Assembly (NCBI RefSeq): GCF_002291445.1
Contig: NZ_CP014137.1
Span: 4,278,001-4,342,000, forward strand
Reading direction: 5' to 3'
DNA length: 64,000 nucleotides
Source: Brenneria goodwinii
GTDB lineage: Bacteria > Pseudomonadota > Gammaproteobacteria > Enterobacterales > Enterobacteriaceae
Within the stretch, counting starts at the first letter, position 1. The number at the start of each line of letters is the position of its first letter. Below the pieces are notes generated by a model. The model worked only from the letters and a program-made list of their open reading frames with translations. It searched no databases and was not told the origin of the DNA. The position numbers were made by a program, and so were the translations under genes. Shown here piece by piece: positions 52,415-61,151 of the stretch.

Positions 52415-52828
52415 ATGCGTAACCCGGACTTTTCACCGCTTTATCGTTCCGCTATTGGTTTTGATCGCCTGTTCAATCTATTGGAAACCGGCCAGACCCC
52501 GAGTAATGGCGGTTACCCCCCCTACAATGTCGAGTTAGTCGACGAGAATCAATACCGCATCGCCATCGCCGTCGCCGGTTTCGCCGAGCAGGAACTGGAG
52601 ATCACCGCACACGATAATTTACTGATCGTGAAAGGGGCGCATGCCGGTGAACCTGCCGCCCGTAACTATTTATATCAGGGGATCGCCGAGCGTAATTTTG
52701 AGCGCAAATTCCAGTTGGCCGAACACATTCAGGTCAAAGGCGCCAATCTGGAAAACGGTTTGCTGTATATCGATCTGGAACGCATTGTGCCGGAAACGAT
52801 GAAACCGCGCCGGATCGAAATTAAATAA
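52415..52828 (+). CDS. ibpA: Small heat-shock protein IbpA
   Basis: 137 residues, the usual IbpA length. IbpA is a holdase chaperone that coats aggregates with IbpB. The alpha-crystallin domain covers about 35-125 (YNVELVDENQYRIAIAVAGF, ENGLLYIDLERIVPE) and the C-terminal IEI motif is in RRIEIK. N-terminus MRNPDFSPLYRSAIGFDRLF is standard. Transcription is predicted to be heat-induced by sigma-32 and translation by a thermometer. ibpB follows after 130 bases. Confidence 0.97.
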   Translation: MRNPDFSPLYRSAIGFDRLFNLLETGQTPSNGGYPPYNVELVDENQYRIAIAVAGFAEQELEITAHDNLLIVKGAHAGEPAARNYLYQGIAERNFERKFQLAEHIQVKGANLENGLLYIDLERIVPETMKPRRIEIK

Positions 52829-52839
52829 GCGGCATTAGA

Positions 52840-52958
52840 GCCTGCGGTCGTATCGTAACGAATTAATGTAATAACTATCGTCTGCCGAATGGGGACGAAC
52901 CCAGCGGCGTCGCCGCGGCTGGGAAAGATTATCTCGCTTCATAGAAGGAGTAACGAGT
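52840..52958 (+). ncRNA. ROSE-like leader of ibpB
   Basis: The intergenic segment carries a GC-rich stem, CCCAGC / GCTGGG (52901-52924), then TCGCT (52934-52938) shortly before AAGGAG (52945-52950) and ATG at 52959. This repeats the UCGCU-Shine-Dalgarno layout of the ibpA leader. So the second gene also seems to be translated under temperature control. Confidence 0.55.
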
Positions 52959-53447
52959 ATGCGTAACTATGATTTATCACCCTTACTGCGTCAGTGGATC
53001 GGTTTTGACAAATTAGCCAGTTCGATGCAAGGGGGTCAGGAACCCATTGAGTTTCCTCCCTATAACATTGAGAAAAAAGACGATAACCATTATCGCATCA
53101 CGCTGGCTTTAGCTGGTTTCCGGCAAAGCGATCTGGACATTGAAGTGGAAGGCCCGCGCCTGACGGTGAAGGGCAGCCCGGCGCAGCCGGAAGAAAAAGT
53201 GGAATATCTGCACCAGGGGTTAGTGTTTAAGCCTTTCTCCCTGAGCTTTACGCTGGCGGAACATCTGCATGTTTCCAATGCGAAGTTTGAAAACGGCTTG
53301 CTGCATATCGATATGGTCCGCGAAGTGCCGGAAGCATTGCAACCGCAGCGGATTGCCATCGGTAGCGGGCGTCCGGTATTGACCCAGCCATCCGCGGATG
53401 AGGCGCTCCAGACGTCTGATCCTGATAAGGCGGCGGCCGAGTCGTAA
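52959..53447 (+). CDS. ibpB: Small heat-shock protein IbpB
   Basis: 162 residues. It works with IbpA at aggregates. The crystallin domain is seen in YNIEKKDDNHYRITLALAGF, VKGSPAQPEEKVEYLHQG and FENGLLHIDMVREVPE, and the C-terminal IAI motif is in QRIAIGSG. The protein is about 20 residues longer than E. coli IbpB; the extra acidic, alanine-rich tail (SADEALQTSDPDKAAAES) follows the IAI motif and has no known role. A terminator follows at 53485. Confidence 0.96.
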   Translation: MRNYDLSPLLRQWIGFDKLASSMQGGQEPIEFPPYNIEKKDDNHYRITLALAGFRQSDLDIEVEGPRLTVKGSPAQPEEKVEYLHQGLVFKPFSLSFTLAEHLHVSNAKFENGLLHIDMVREVPEALQPQRIAIGSGRPVLTQPSADEALQTSDPDKAAAES

Positions 53448-53484
53448 CAGACGGCCCCTCCGGTTATTGCTATTTTGTTTGTTG

Positions 53485-53518
53485 CGCCCGTTGCTTAGCC
53501 GAGCAGCGGGCGTTTTTT
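53485..53518 (+). terminator. Intrinsic terminator of ibpAB
   Basis: Stem CGCCCGTTGCT (53485-53495) with AGCAGCGGGCG (53502-53512), followed by six T. It lies about 40 bases after the ibpB stop. Confidence 0.88.
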
Positions 53519-53646
53519 GTGTTGCCCGCCACGTTTCCCTCCTCGTCATTCTGCCAGAATCAATCACAGTAAATGTCGATGCTTAACTGAACTGCTTATG
53601 TTTTTTCCTCAAATAAGATGCGTTTGCACAAAGAAGGACACGAGGT

Positions 53647-55305
53647 ATGAGTGATATCGCGCTGACCGTTAGTATGCTGGCGCTGGTGGCGGTTCTGGGA
53701 CTATGGATCGGTAACTGGCGGATTTACGGCGTTGGTTTGGGCATCGGCGGGGTTTTGTTCGGCGGCATCATCGTCGGGCATTTTGCCCAGAGTTATCAGT
53801 TCGCGCTGAATGACGATATGCTGCATTTTATTCAGGAGTTTGGGTTAATTCTGTTTGTTTATACCATCGGCATTCAGGTCGGGCCGGGATTTTTCTCTTC
53901 ATTACGCGTTTCTGGTCTGCGCCTCAACGGGTTCGCCATTCTGACGGTATTTCTCGGCTGTGTCGTGACCGTCATTATTCATAAAATCTTCCATGTTCCT
54001 CTGCCCATCATTCTGGGGATCTTCTCCGGCGCCGTTACCAATACGCCTTCTCTGGGCGCCGGGCAGCAAATACTGACCGACCTCGGCTCCGATGCCGCGC
54101 TGGTTAATCAGATGGGGATGGGGTACGCAATGGCTTATCCATTGGGTATCTGCGGTATTCTGCTGGTGATGTGGTTCATACGCGTCTTGTTTCGCGTGGC
54201 GGTCGATGCGGAAGCCAGGCAGTTTGAGAACGATAATGGTATGCACCATGAACATCTGCATACCATGAATGTGTCCGTAACGAACGCCAACCTGCAAGGA
54301 TTGGCGATTCAGGACGTGCCGATTCTGAATCGCGATGCCATTGTGTGTTCCCGTCTGAAACGTGGTGATGAACTGATGGTGCCTTCTCCGGCCACCGTTA
54401 TTCAACTGGGCGACTATTTGCATCTGGTAGGGGCGAAAAACGATCTGGAGCAGGCGCGGCTGGTGATCGGTCACGAAGTGGATACCTCGCTGTCGACTCG
54501 TGGCACCGAGTTGCATGTAGAGCGGGTGGTGGTGACCAATGAGAAAGTATTGGGACGCAAGATCCGCGAATTAAATTTAAAGCAAAATTACGATGTGGTG
54601 ATTTCCCGTCTGAACCGCGCCGGCGTCGAACTGATCGCCAGCAACAACGCAAGCCTGCAATTCGGCGATATTCTCAATCTGGTCGGGCGGAAAACCGCCA
54701 TTGACGCCGTAGCCAATCTTGTGGGCAATGCGCAGCAGAAGCTCCAGCAGGTGCAAATGTTGCCGGTATTTATCGGCGTCGGCCTCGGCGTTGTGTTGGG
54801 ATCCATCCCGATATTTATTCCTGGTTTCCCGGCGGCCTTACGGCTAGGGCTGGCAGGAGGGCCATTGGTGGTTGCCCTGATACTGGGGCGTATCGGCGGT
54901 ATCGGTAAGCTATATTGGTTTATGCCTCCCAGCGCCAATCTGGCCTTGCGTGAGCTGGGTATCGTGCTGTTTCTGTCGGTTGTCGGGCTGAAGTCGGGCG
55001 ATGGCTTCATCGATACCTTGCTGCATGGGGATGGCGTCTGGTGGATTGGCTACGGGGCGTTAATTACCATTATTCCTTTGCTGGTGGTCGGGATTTTGGC
55101 GCGGGTTATCAGCAAAATGAATTATCTGACGCTGTGCGGCATGTTGGCCGGCTCAATGACCGATCCTCCGGCGCTGGCGTTTTCCAATGGGTTGCATCCC
55201 ACCAGCGGAGCGGCGGCGTTGTCGTATGCCACGGTATACCCGCTAGCCATGTTTCTACGCATTATGTCGCCTCAGATTCTGGCGGTTTTATTTTGGGCTA
55301 TGTGA
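53647..55305 (+). CDS. yidE: YidE family transporter (AspT/YidE antiporter)
   Basis: 552 residues. Two sets of membrane segments (residues 1-180 and about 370-550) flank two cytoplasmic TrkA-C (RCK_C) domains (about 195-360), seen in SPATVIQLGDYLHLVGAKND and NASLQFGDILNLVGRKTA. The two duplicated membrane halves share GIFSGAVTNTPSLGAGQ and GMLAGSMTDPPALAFSNG. This is the layout of the aspartate:alanine exchanger family; the substrate of YidE is not established. It follows ibpAB as in E. coli. Confidence 0.95.
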   Translation: MSDIALTVSMLALVAVLGLWIGNWRIYGVGLGIGGVLFGGIIVGHFAQSYQFALNDDMLHFIQEFGLILFVYTIGIQVGPGFFSSLRVSGLRLNGFAILTVFLGCVVTVIIHKIFHVPLPIILGIFSGAVTNTPSLGAGQQILTDLGSDAALVNQMGMGYAMAYPLGICGILLVMWFIRVLFRVAVDAEARQFENDNGMHHEHLHTMNVSVTNANLQGLAIQDVPILNRDAIVCSRLKRGDELMVPSPATVIQLGDYLHLVGAKNDLEQARLVIGHEVDTSLSTRGTELHVERVVVTNEKVLGRKIRELNLKQNYDVVISRLNRAGVELIASNNASLQFGDILNLVGRKTAIDAVANLVGNAQQKLQQVQMLPVFIGVGLGVVLGSIPIFIPGFPAALRLGLAGGPLVVALILGRIGGIGKLYWFMPPSANLALRELGIVLFLSVVGLKSGDGFIDTLLHGDGVWWIGYGALITIIPLLVVGILARVISKMNYLTLCGMLAGSMTDPPALAFSNGLHPTSGAAALSYATVYPLAMFLRIMSPQILAVLFWAM

Positions 55306-55848
55306 TATCTCCCTGACGGGAATAATGTTTTCACGCTAGCGGAAATAAATCAGACAAAGAGATAACGCCTTATCTGCTATTATTTTTTTTGCGTAGGAAA
55401 TGCATTCCTGTGCAATAGATAAATATCACCCGTTATCTCATCAATTGGCATATTAAATATCCATGTAAAATATATGGATAACGCTTATGTTATCGATTAT
55501 GATTTAAGTTAATTTAATGTTTATTAATTGTTGCATTAAATATATATCATTTGCTTGTTGAAATTATTACCCTGATTATTAAGTTAATAAATATATTTAG
55601 TAAGTAAAGTAATCTCTATTTGTAACACCATTACATTATTATGTTTCTATGGGTTATAGGAATTTAATGGGCGAAAAATCACCCTTTGCCATTACTTTCT
55701 CGCTTTTTTAAGCTGATGTTTCCAGTTGCGATAGTTACTTCTGTATTAACGAGCAGGGTGATGAAGGAAGAATAAGAAACACCAACTTCTCCGCACGGAA
55801 CATCCGTTATTAGTTAACGAATTCCGTATTAATGAAGAGTGGTGTTCT
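55306..55848. other. AT-rich region before the DASS transporter
   Basis: 543 bases, very AT-rich between 55440 and 55640, no gene. It probably holds the promoter of the anion transporter and any operator for the response regulator encoded downstream. I see no clear terminator for yidE and no motif strong enough to name. Confidence 0.55.
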
Positions 55849-57261
55849 ATGTCTGCAAATAATGGCAGGTTAGTAAAGCTTCTGATTATAATTTGTCTCG
55901 CCGTTGGGTTATGGTTACTGCCGGTTCCTTCCGGCGTGAGTCCCGATGCCTGGCATTTAATGGCAATTTTTATTGCGACGGTCGTGGGGCTGATTCTCTC
56001 TCCTTACCCGTTGGGCGCGATGGCGATGTTCAGTCTGACATCGGTCGCAATATTGGGTTTGTTATCCATTAAAGATGTTCTGGCGGGGTTCAGCGATCCG
56101 ACCATCTGGATGATTGCCTGCGCATTCTTTATTTCCCGCGGCTTTATTAAAACCGGTTTCGGCAGACGTATCGGTTTGCTGTTTATCAGCAAATTGGGCA
56201 ATAGCTCTCTGGGGCTGGCTTACGGATTGGTCTTTACCGATTTGCTGTTTGCCCCGGCAATGCCTTCAACCTCGGCGCGCTGCGGCGGGATTATCACTCC
56301 GCTGTTCCGCTCTATTTCCGAGGCTTATGACTCGACGCCGGAAAAGGGAACGCAGCGGCGCATCGGCGCCTTTCTGGTACAGTCCATTTTCCAGTGTAAC
56401 GCGGTGACGTCCGCCATGTTTATGACCTCCATGGCCGGTAACCCGATGGTGGCTAAACTGGCGTCGCAGTTCGGTATTCATATAAGCTGGACTGACTGGG
56501 CGCTGGCAACGCTGTTGCCCGGTTTCCTCTCGTTGGCCTTGATTCCCTATCTGGTTTACCGTTTCTATCCGCCCGAACTGAAGAAAACCACAGAAATGCG
56601 CGCGATTGCGGTAGAGCGTCTGCGTGAAATGGGGCCGATGAGCCGCAATGAATGGGTCGTTCTGGGGGTATTCCTGGGGCTGGTCACGTTCTGGGTGCTT
56701 GGCTCTACGTTGAAAATTGACGCCACCCTGACGGCGCTGGCTGGCTTGAGCGTCTTGTTGCTGAGCCGCGCGTTGACCTGGGACGATGTTGTCAGCGAAA
56801 AAGAAGCCTGGCATACCGTGGTGTGGTTCGCCGTTCTGATGACGCTGGCCGGTCAGCTCAATAAGATGGGATTGATCGCCTGGCTGGGCGGTCTGGCCGG
56901 AAACGCCGTGAGCGGTATGCACTGGTTGCCGATGCTGGGTCTGCTGTTGTTGGTTTACTACTATAGCCACTATCTGATGGCGAGCGCGATTGCCCATATC
57001 AGCGCCATGTATGCGATTTTCGTTTCGATTGCGCTGGCGGCAGGGGCGCCGCCGATGCTGACGGTGCTGGTCTTCGGTATCTTCAGTAACCTGTTTATGT
57101 CCACCACCCACTATTCCAGCGGTCCGGCGCCGATTCTTTTTGGCTGCGGTTATATGCCATTAAGCACCTGGTGGAAAATCGGCTTTTTCATCAGCCTGGT
57201 GATCATCCCTATCTGGCTGGTTGTCGGCGGCATGTGGTGGAAAGTGCTCGGTTACTGGTAA
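55849..57261 (+). CDS. DASS-family anion permease (CitT/TtdT-like)
   Basis: 470 residues and about twelve membrane segments. Family features are GVSPDAWHLMAIFIATVVGLIL, the dicarboxylate-binding helix MPSTSARCGGIITPLF (an S/N-T/S-T-like loop), FQCNAVTSAMFMTSMAGNP and the late motif NLFMSTTHYSSGPAPILFG. Members of this branch exchange citrate, tartrate or other di/tricarboxylates with succinate. It is upstream of a CitA/DcuS-type two-component system on the same strand, so its expression is probably controlled by that system. Confidence 0.93.
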   Translation: MSANNGRLVKLLIIICLAVGLWLLPVPSGVSPDAWHLMAIFIATVVGLILSPYPLGAMAMFSLTSVAILGLLSIKDVLAGFSDPTIWMIACAFFISRGFIKTGFGRRIGLLFISKLGNSSLGLAYGLVFTDLLFAPAMPSTSARCGGIITPLFRSISEAYDSTPEKGTQRRIGAFLVQSIFQCNAVTSAMFMTSMAGNPMVAKLASQFGIHISWTDWALATLLPGFLSLALIPYLVYRFYPPELKKTTEMRAIAVERLREMGPMSRNEWVVLGVFLGLVTFWVLGSTLKIDATLTALAGLSVLLLSRALTWDDVVSEKEAWHTVVWFAVLMTLAGQLNKMGLIAWLGGLAGNAVSGMHWLPMLGLLLLVYYYSHYLMASAIAHISAMYAIFVSIALAAGAPPMLTVLVFGIFSNLFMSTTHYSSGPAPILFGCGYMPLSTWWKIGFFISLVIIPIWLVVGGMWWKVLGYW

Positions 57262-57568
57262 GGCCGGATCTCTCCTTCATGCATCAAGTTGCAGCGGCGT
57301 TGGCCGATTAAAATCGAGGCCGCTGCAAACACCGCGCAAATTCGCGTCAGGCCGGCTGGTTTCCCAATGGTTTTGTTGACCGGATTTGCTGGGTTGTATT
57401 CAATGATTGACTGGCGTCATCTTGAAATCTATCGGGTTATCGCTTTGTTTTTACGCCATATTTGATCTGAAATGACGCGCACTGCGGCGTATCCGTGTTC
57501 GCCGACACGCGAAACCTGATGAAAAAGTATAAGATAACGGTGTAATGATAGTTATTCCGGAGAGCAGC
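57262..57568. other. Gap between DASS transporter and sensor kinase
   Basis: 307 bases without a gene. GCAGCGGCGTTGGCCG...CGAGGCCGCTGC (57290-57325) forms an imperfect inverted pair that may act as terminator of the transporter gene. The kinase promoter must lie to the right. Confidence 0.45.
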
Positions 57569-59185
57569 ATGAATAAGAAAAAAACACCGTTGAAGTTGGG
57601 TACATCGGTGTTTCTGATGGTTTCGGCGGTGATTGGCGCGGTTCTGTTGGTCGTATATGCCTTGCTGTTTTTTCGCATTAACCAGCTCTCTGAAGACCAT
57701 CTCCGGGAAAAAGCCTTCGCTATCGCCCGCACTTTTGCCTCTTCCCCCTTGGTTATCGATGACCTGAAAGGCATCGGCAACCCTGATTCCATACAGGACG
57801 CTGCAGGAGTTATTCTCCGGCGTAACCAGTTGCTCTTTATTACCGTTACCGATATGAACACTATTCGCCATACGCACCCTGAGCCGAATAGGATTGGCGG
57901 ATACTTTGCCGGCCGGGATATTTATCCCGCCTTATTGGGGATGGAGAATTCATCAATCAATCGCGGTACGCTTGATCCCGCGCTACGGGTGTTTACACCT
58001 GTCTTTGATCACGATCATCGTCAGGTCGGCGTTGTGGCCGTGGGTATTGCGCTGACCAGCGTACAGAAGGTTATCAGTGAGAACCGCTGGATGATCCCCT
58101 GGGCTATCCTGGCTGGAGCGCTGGTCGGCTGGCTGGGTACCTTGATTTTGGTGAAAATACTCAAGCGAATCATGCTAGGCTTTGAACCGTTCGAGATCTC
58201 GAATCTGTTTGAACAGCGCAATGCGATGTTGAAGCAGATTAAAGAAGGCGTGATCGCGGTCGATACTCAGACAAATATCACGGTGATTAACGATGAGGCG
58301 ATACGGCTATTCCGGCAGGGAGGAAGCCAGTCGCCGGATAAAACGGCAGAGAGCATTAGCCAGAATTGGCTGGATCACTTGCATTTGAAGCAGGTGCTGG
58401 AGAACGGCATCCCGCGGCGTGATGAAGAAATCAACGTTCACGGCCATCTGCTGCTGACCAATACCGTGCCGGTATTTGTTAATGGCGATATGATCGGCGC
58501 GATTGTGACATTCCGTGATAAAACGGAAATCAGTCAGTTATTACAGCGTCTGTCCGGCATGTCCTACTATGCGGACGCGTTGCGGGCGCAATCGCATGAG
58601 TTTATGAACAAGCTGCATGTGATTCTGGGGATGCTGCATTTGAAATATTATTCTCAACTGGAGAATTATATTTTGAAAACCGCCAATAATTATCAGGCGG
58701 AAATCGGTTCGATTATCCGTAAAGTAAAATCCCCGGTGATTGCCGGTTTCTTGTTGGGCAAAATTAACCGCGCCCGCGATCTCGGCATCACGCTGTCAAT
58801 TAGCGAAGAAAGTTATCTGCCCGATACGGATGACGTGGATGCCACGAATGAGTTAATTACCGTGCTGGGCAATCTGATTGAGAATGCGATGGATGCCATC
58901 GACGGGCAGGAAAACTGTGAAATCAGCGTGGGTTTTCACCACCAGGATGGATGTTTGCATTTAACCGTTGGTGATGATGGCCCAGGTATTTTGCCGGAGA
59001 ATCAGGAACATATTTATGAACAGGGTTTTTCCACGAAAGGCAGTGGCCGAGGCATTGGCCTGTATCTGACTAAACAGAGTTTGGAAAAGATAGGCGGAAA
59101 CATCGATTTTGAGTCGGAACCTGAGGTGTATACCCAGTTTTTCGTTAACATACCTTATCAAGCAAGGCCGTTAGATCATGATTAA
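57569..59185 (+). CDS. Sensor histidine kinase, CitA/DcuS/DpiB family
   Basis: 538 residues from ATG at 57569 (GGAGAGCAGC upstream). Order: first membrane segment (about 11-35), a periplasmic PAS-like sensor (about 36-170) with the carboxylate-site motif RHTHPEPNRIGGYF and GTLDPALRVFTPVFD, second membrane segment (about 172-195), a cytoplasmic PAS domain, then the phosphoacceptor His343 in LRAQSHEFMNKLHVILG and the ATPase with LIENAMDAI, DDGPGI and GRGIGLYL. Family members sense citrate, malate or fumarate in the periplasm. It overlaps the response regulator gene by eight bases. Confidence 0.95.
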   Translation: MNKKKTPLKLGTSVFLMVSAVIGAVLLVVYALLFFRINQLSEDHLREKAFAIARTFASSPLVIDDLKGIGNPDSIQDAAGVILRRNQLLFITVTDMNTIRHTHPEPNRIGGYFAGRDIYPALLGMENSSINRGTLDPALRVFTPVFDHDHRQVGVVAVGIALTSVQKVISENRWMIPWAILAGALVGWLGTLILVKILKRIMLGFEPFEISNLFEQRNAMLKQIKEGVIAVDTQTNITVINDEAIRLFRQGGSQSPDKTAESISQNWLDHLHLKQVLENGIPRRDEEINVHGHLLLTNTVPVFVNGDMIGAIVTFRDKTEISQLLQRLSGMSYYADALRAQSHEFMNKLHVILGMLHLKYYSQLENYILKTANNYQAEIGSIIRKVKSPVIAGFLLGKINRARDLGITLSISEESYLPDTDDVDATNELITVLGNLIENAMDAIDGQENCEISVGFHHQDGCLHLTVGDDGPGILPENQEHIYEQGFSTKGSGRGIGLYLTKQSLEKIGGNIDFESEPEVYTQFFVNIPYQARPLDHD

Positions 59186-59900
59186 TGTACTGATTGTTGA
59201 TGACGATGCCATGGTTGCAGAACTGAATAAATCCTATCTGAATCAGATTTCCGGATTTAGCTGTTATGCAACGGTACCTACGTTACAGCAGGCGAGAAAC
59301 TTACTGATGCAAGCGGATTCAGGCATCGATCTGGTATTGCTGGATATTTATATGCAGCAGGACAACGGGCTGGATTTGCTGCCGACCATCCGTGAGTTCA
59401 GTGAAAAGACGGATGTGATCATTATTTCATCCGCCAGCGACGTGTCTTCCATCAAGAAAGCGCTGCACTATGGTGTAGTGGATTATCTGATTAAACCTTT
59501 TCAGTTTTCCCGCTTTGAGCAAGCATTGACGGCCTATCGCGAAGAAGCCAATTTGCTGAAACATCGTGAGTTTGTCGCGCAGTCCGATATTGATAACCTG
59601 ATCCGCCGTACCAGCGGCAATTCTGCCAGCGAACGCAAGAAGTTGCCGAAAGGGTTGACCAGTTTAACGCTGCGTACCGTGTGCGAATGGGTTGAAGGGA
59701 ACCAGGGGACCGAGTTCTCGACGGAAATGCTGGCGAATGCCATCGGCATTTCCCGCGTGTCGTGCCGTAAATATCTCATTTATCTGGCGGATACCGGCAT
59801 CCTTGCCACCAACATTCTCTATGGTTCTACCGGCAGGCCGGTGTATCTCTATCGGCTGTTGCCGGAAAAGCAGGATGCGTTGCGCCAATACTGTGAGTAG
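59178..59900 (+). CDS. Response regulator, CitB/DcuR/DpiA family
   Basis: 240 residues. Receiver domain with acidic pocket LIVDDDAMVAE, phosphoacceptor Asp56 in LVLLDIYMQQ, and switch lysine in DYLIKPFQFSRF. The C-terminal helix-turn-helix has LANAIGISRVSCRKYLIYL. It activates or represses carboxylate-uptake genes when phosphorylated by the kinase just upstream. Likely targets are the DASS gene at 55849 and the 2-hydroxycarboxylate transporter at 61152. Its stop is followed by a hairpin shared with the convergent glk. Confidence 0.95.
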   Translation: MINVLIVDDDAMVAELNKSYLNQISGFSCYATVPTLQQARNLLMQADSGIDLVLLDIYMQQDNGLDLLPTIREFSEKTDVIIISSASDVSSIKKALHYGVVDYLIKPFQFSRFEQALTAYREEANLLKHREFVAQSDIDNLIRRTSGNSASERKKLPKGLTSLTLRTVCEWVEGNQGTEFSTEMLANAIGISRVSCRKYLIYLADTGILATNILYGSTGRPVYLYRLLPEKQDALRQYCE

Positions 59901-59920
59901 CGATCGTTGCGCCGTCAGCT

Positions 59921-59941
59921 CAGGGCCGCTTTCCGGCCCTG
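59921..59941. terminator. Bidirectional hairpin between response regulator and glk
   Basis: CAGGGCCG (59921-59928) and CGGCCCTG (59934-59941) with a five-base loop, in the 53-base gap between convergent genes. No T run, so strength is uncertain. Confidence 0.55.
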
Positions 59942-59953
59942 ACGTCATGCTTC

Positions 59954-60922
59954 TTACAACGTATAACCGCTTGCCTGACGCAGCCATGCGCCGGCGCCGA
60001 GCAGGCCAGGGTGCGGATGGGTAATCAGGTACACCGGAATATCGGCCAAATAATCTTTAAAGCGGCCTTTATCCTCAAAGGCGGTGCGAAAACCGGAGTT
60101 GAGGAAGAAATCCAGAAAGCGCGGAACAATGCCGCCGGCGATGTATACGCCGCCAAACGTTCCCAGAGTTAACGCCAGATTACCGCCGAACCGTCCCAAC
60201 AGAACGCAGAACAGCGACAACGCCCGGCGGCAGTCTACGCAGCTATTTTCCAGCCCTCTGGTGGAAATATCCTTTGGCGTCAGCGGCGTCGGCGTTCTGC
60301 CGTCGGCAATGACGATAGCCCGATACAGGTTGACGAGGCCCGAGCCGGACAGCAGGCGTTCCGCCGAGACATGACCAAATTCGTCGCGCAGTGTTTTGAG
60401 AATGATTGACTCTTCCTCACTGTTTGGCGCGAAATCGACATGTCCGCCTTCGCCGGGCAAGCTAACCCATTTGCCGTTCACCGGAACGAGATGCGCCACC
60501 CCTAGCCCGGTGCCCGCGCCATAAATCGCAATGGGTTTACCGGCTTCGGCCTGGTTGCCGCCAAACTGGATCACATCATCCGGGCCGAGCGTCGGGATCG
60601 CCATACTAACGGCGGTAAAGTCGTTGATAATGTCCAAACGGTCGAAATTCAGATTGCGGGTTTGCTCCGCAATGGAAAAGGCCCAGTGATGGTTGGTCAT
60701 GGCTACCCAGTCGCCGACGATCGGACAGGCAATCGCGATACAACCTTGTTTAATGGTCAGTGAGGCGTGCTCAGCCAGGAACAGCCGGATAACCGTTTCC
60801 AGGCTATCATGCTCGGACACGGCATAATTTTTATTGCACGATATAGCGCCGTTTTCTAATGCGCAAAGCGCGAGACGCGCGTTCGTTCCCCCGACATCGC
60901 CCACCAGGGCATACTGATACAT
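59954..60922 (-). CDS. glk: Glucokinase
   Basis: 322 residues, ATP-dependent bacterial glucokinase. It phosphorylates free glucose at C6. Phosphate motif VGDVGGTNARLALC, adenosine-region GAGTGLGVAHLV, glucose-binding NDFTAVSMAIP and LPGEGGHVDFAP, and FGGVYIAGGIVPRFL. Nearly every motif agrees with E. coli Glk. It stands alone between a two-component system and a 2-hydroxycarboxylate transporter, not an obvious metabolic partnership. Confidence 0.97.
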   Translation of the reverse strand: MYQYALVGDVGGTNARLALCALENGAISCNKNYAVSEHDSLETVIRLFLAEHASLTIKQGCIAIACPIVGDWVAMTNHHWAFSIAEQTRNLNFDRLDIINDFTAVSMAIPTLGPDDVIQFGGNQAEAGKPIAIYGAGTGLGVAHLVPVNGKWVSLPGEGGHVDFAPNSEEESIILKTLRDEFGHVSAERLLSGSGLVNLYRAIVIADGRTPTPLTPKDISTRGLENSCVDCRRALSLFCVLLGRFGGNLALTLGTFGGVYIAGGIVPRFLDFFLNSGFRTAFEDKGRFKDYLADIPVYLITHPHPGLLGAGAWLRQASGYTL

Positions 60923-61098
60923 AACGTCTTATCTCCGATCAGATTTCAAGAATCTTTCTTTCCATTTTCCAGCGGCGGAGCGCTCATCATGGCCATCTGG
61001 TTTTCCAGGCTGATGAGGATGGGTTCCGCGCGTTGGAATGTATTTGGCTATATATAAACAGAAATGGGGGGGGAAGGTCACGGTTAAGGCGGAAAATA

Positions 61099-61131
61099 AA
61101 TAGGCCGGTCGATAAAGCCGACCGGCCTATG
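61099..61131 (-). terminator. Intrinsic terminator of the 2-hydroxycarboxylate transporter
   Basis: An 11-bp stem, TAGGCCGGTCG (61101-61111) and CGACCGGCCTA (61119-61129), with a seven-base loop and, on the minus strand, a U-rich tail (TTTATTTT). Confidence 0.8.
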
Positions 61132-61151
61132 GCAGATAATGCGCGGTTAAG

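Noticed and set aside
56266..57111. 281-codon minus-strand frame
   Set aside because: Antisense to the DASS transporter; rich in Gln/His/Arg as expected for a reverse shadow of membrane codons.
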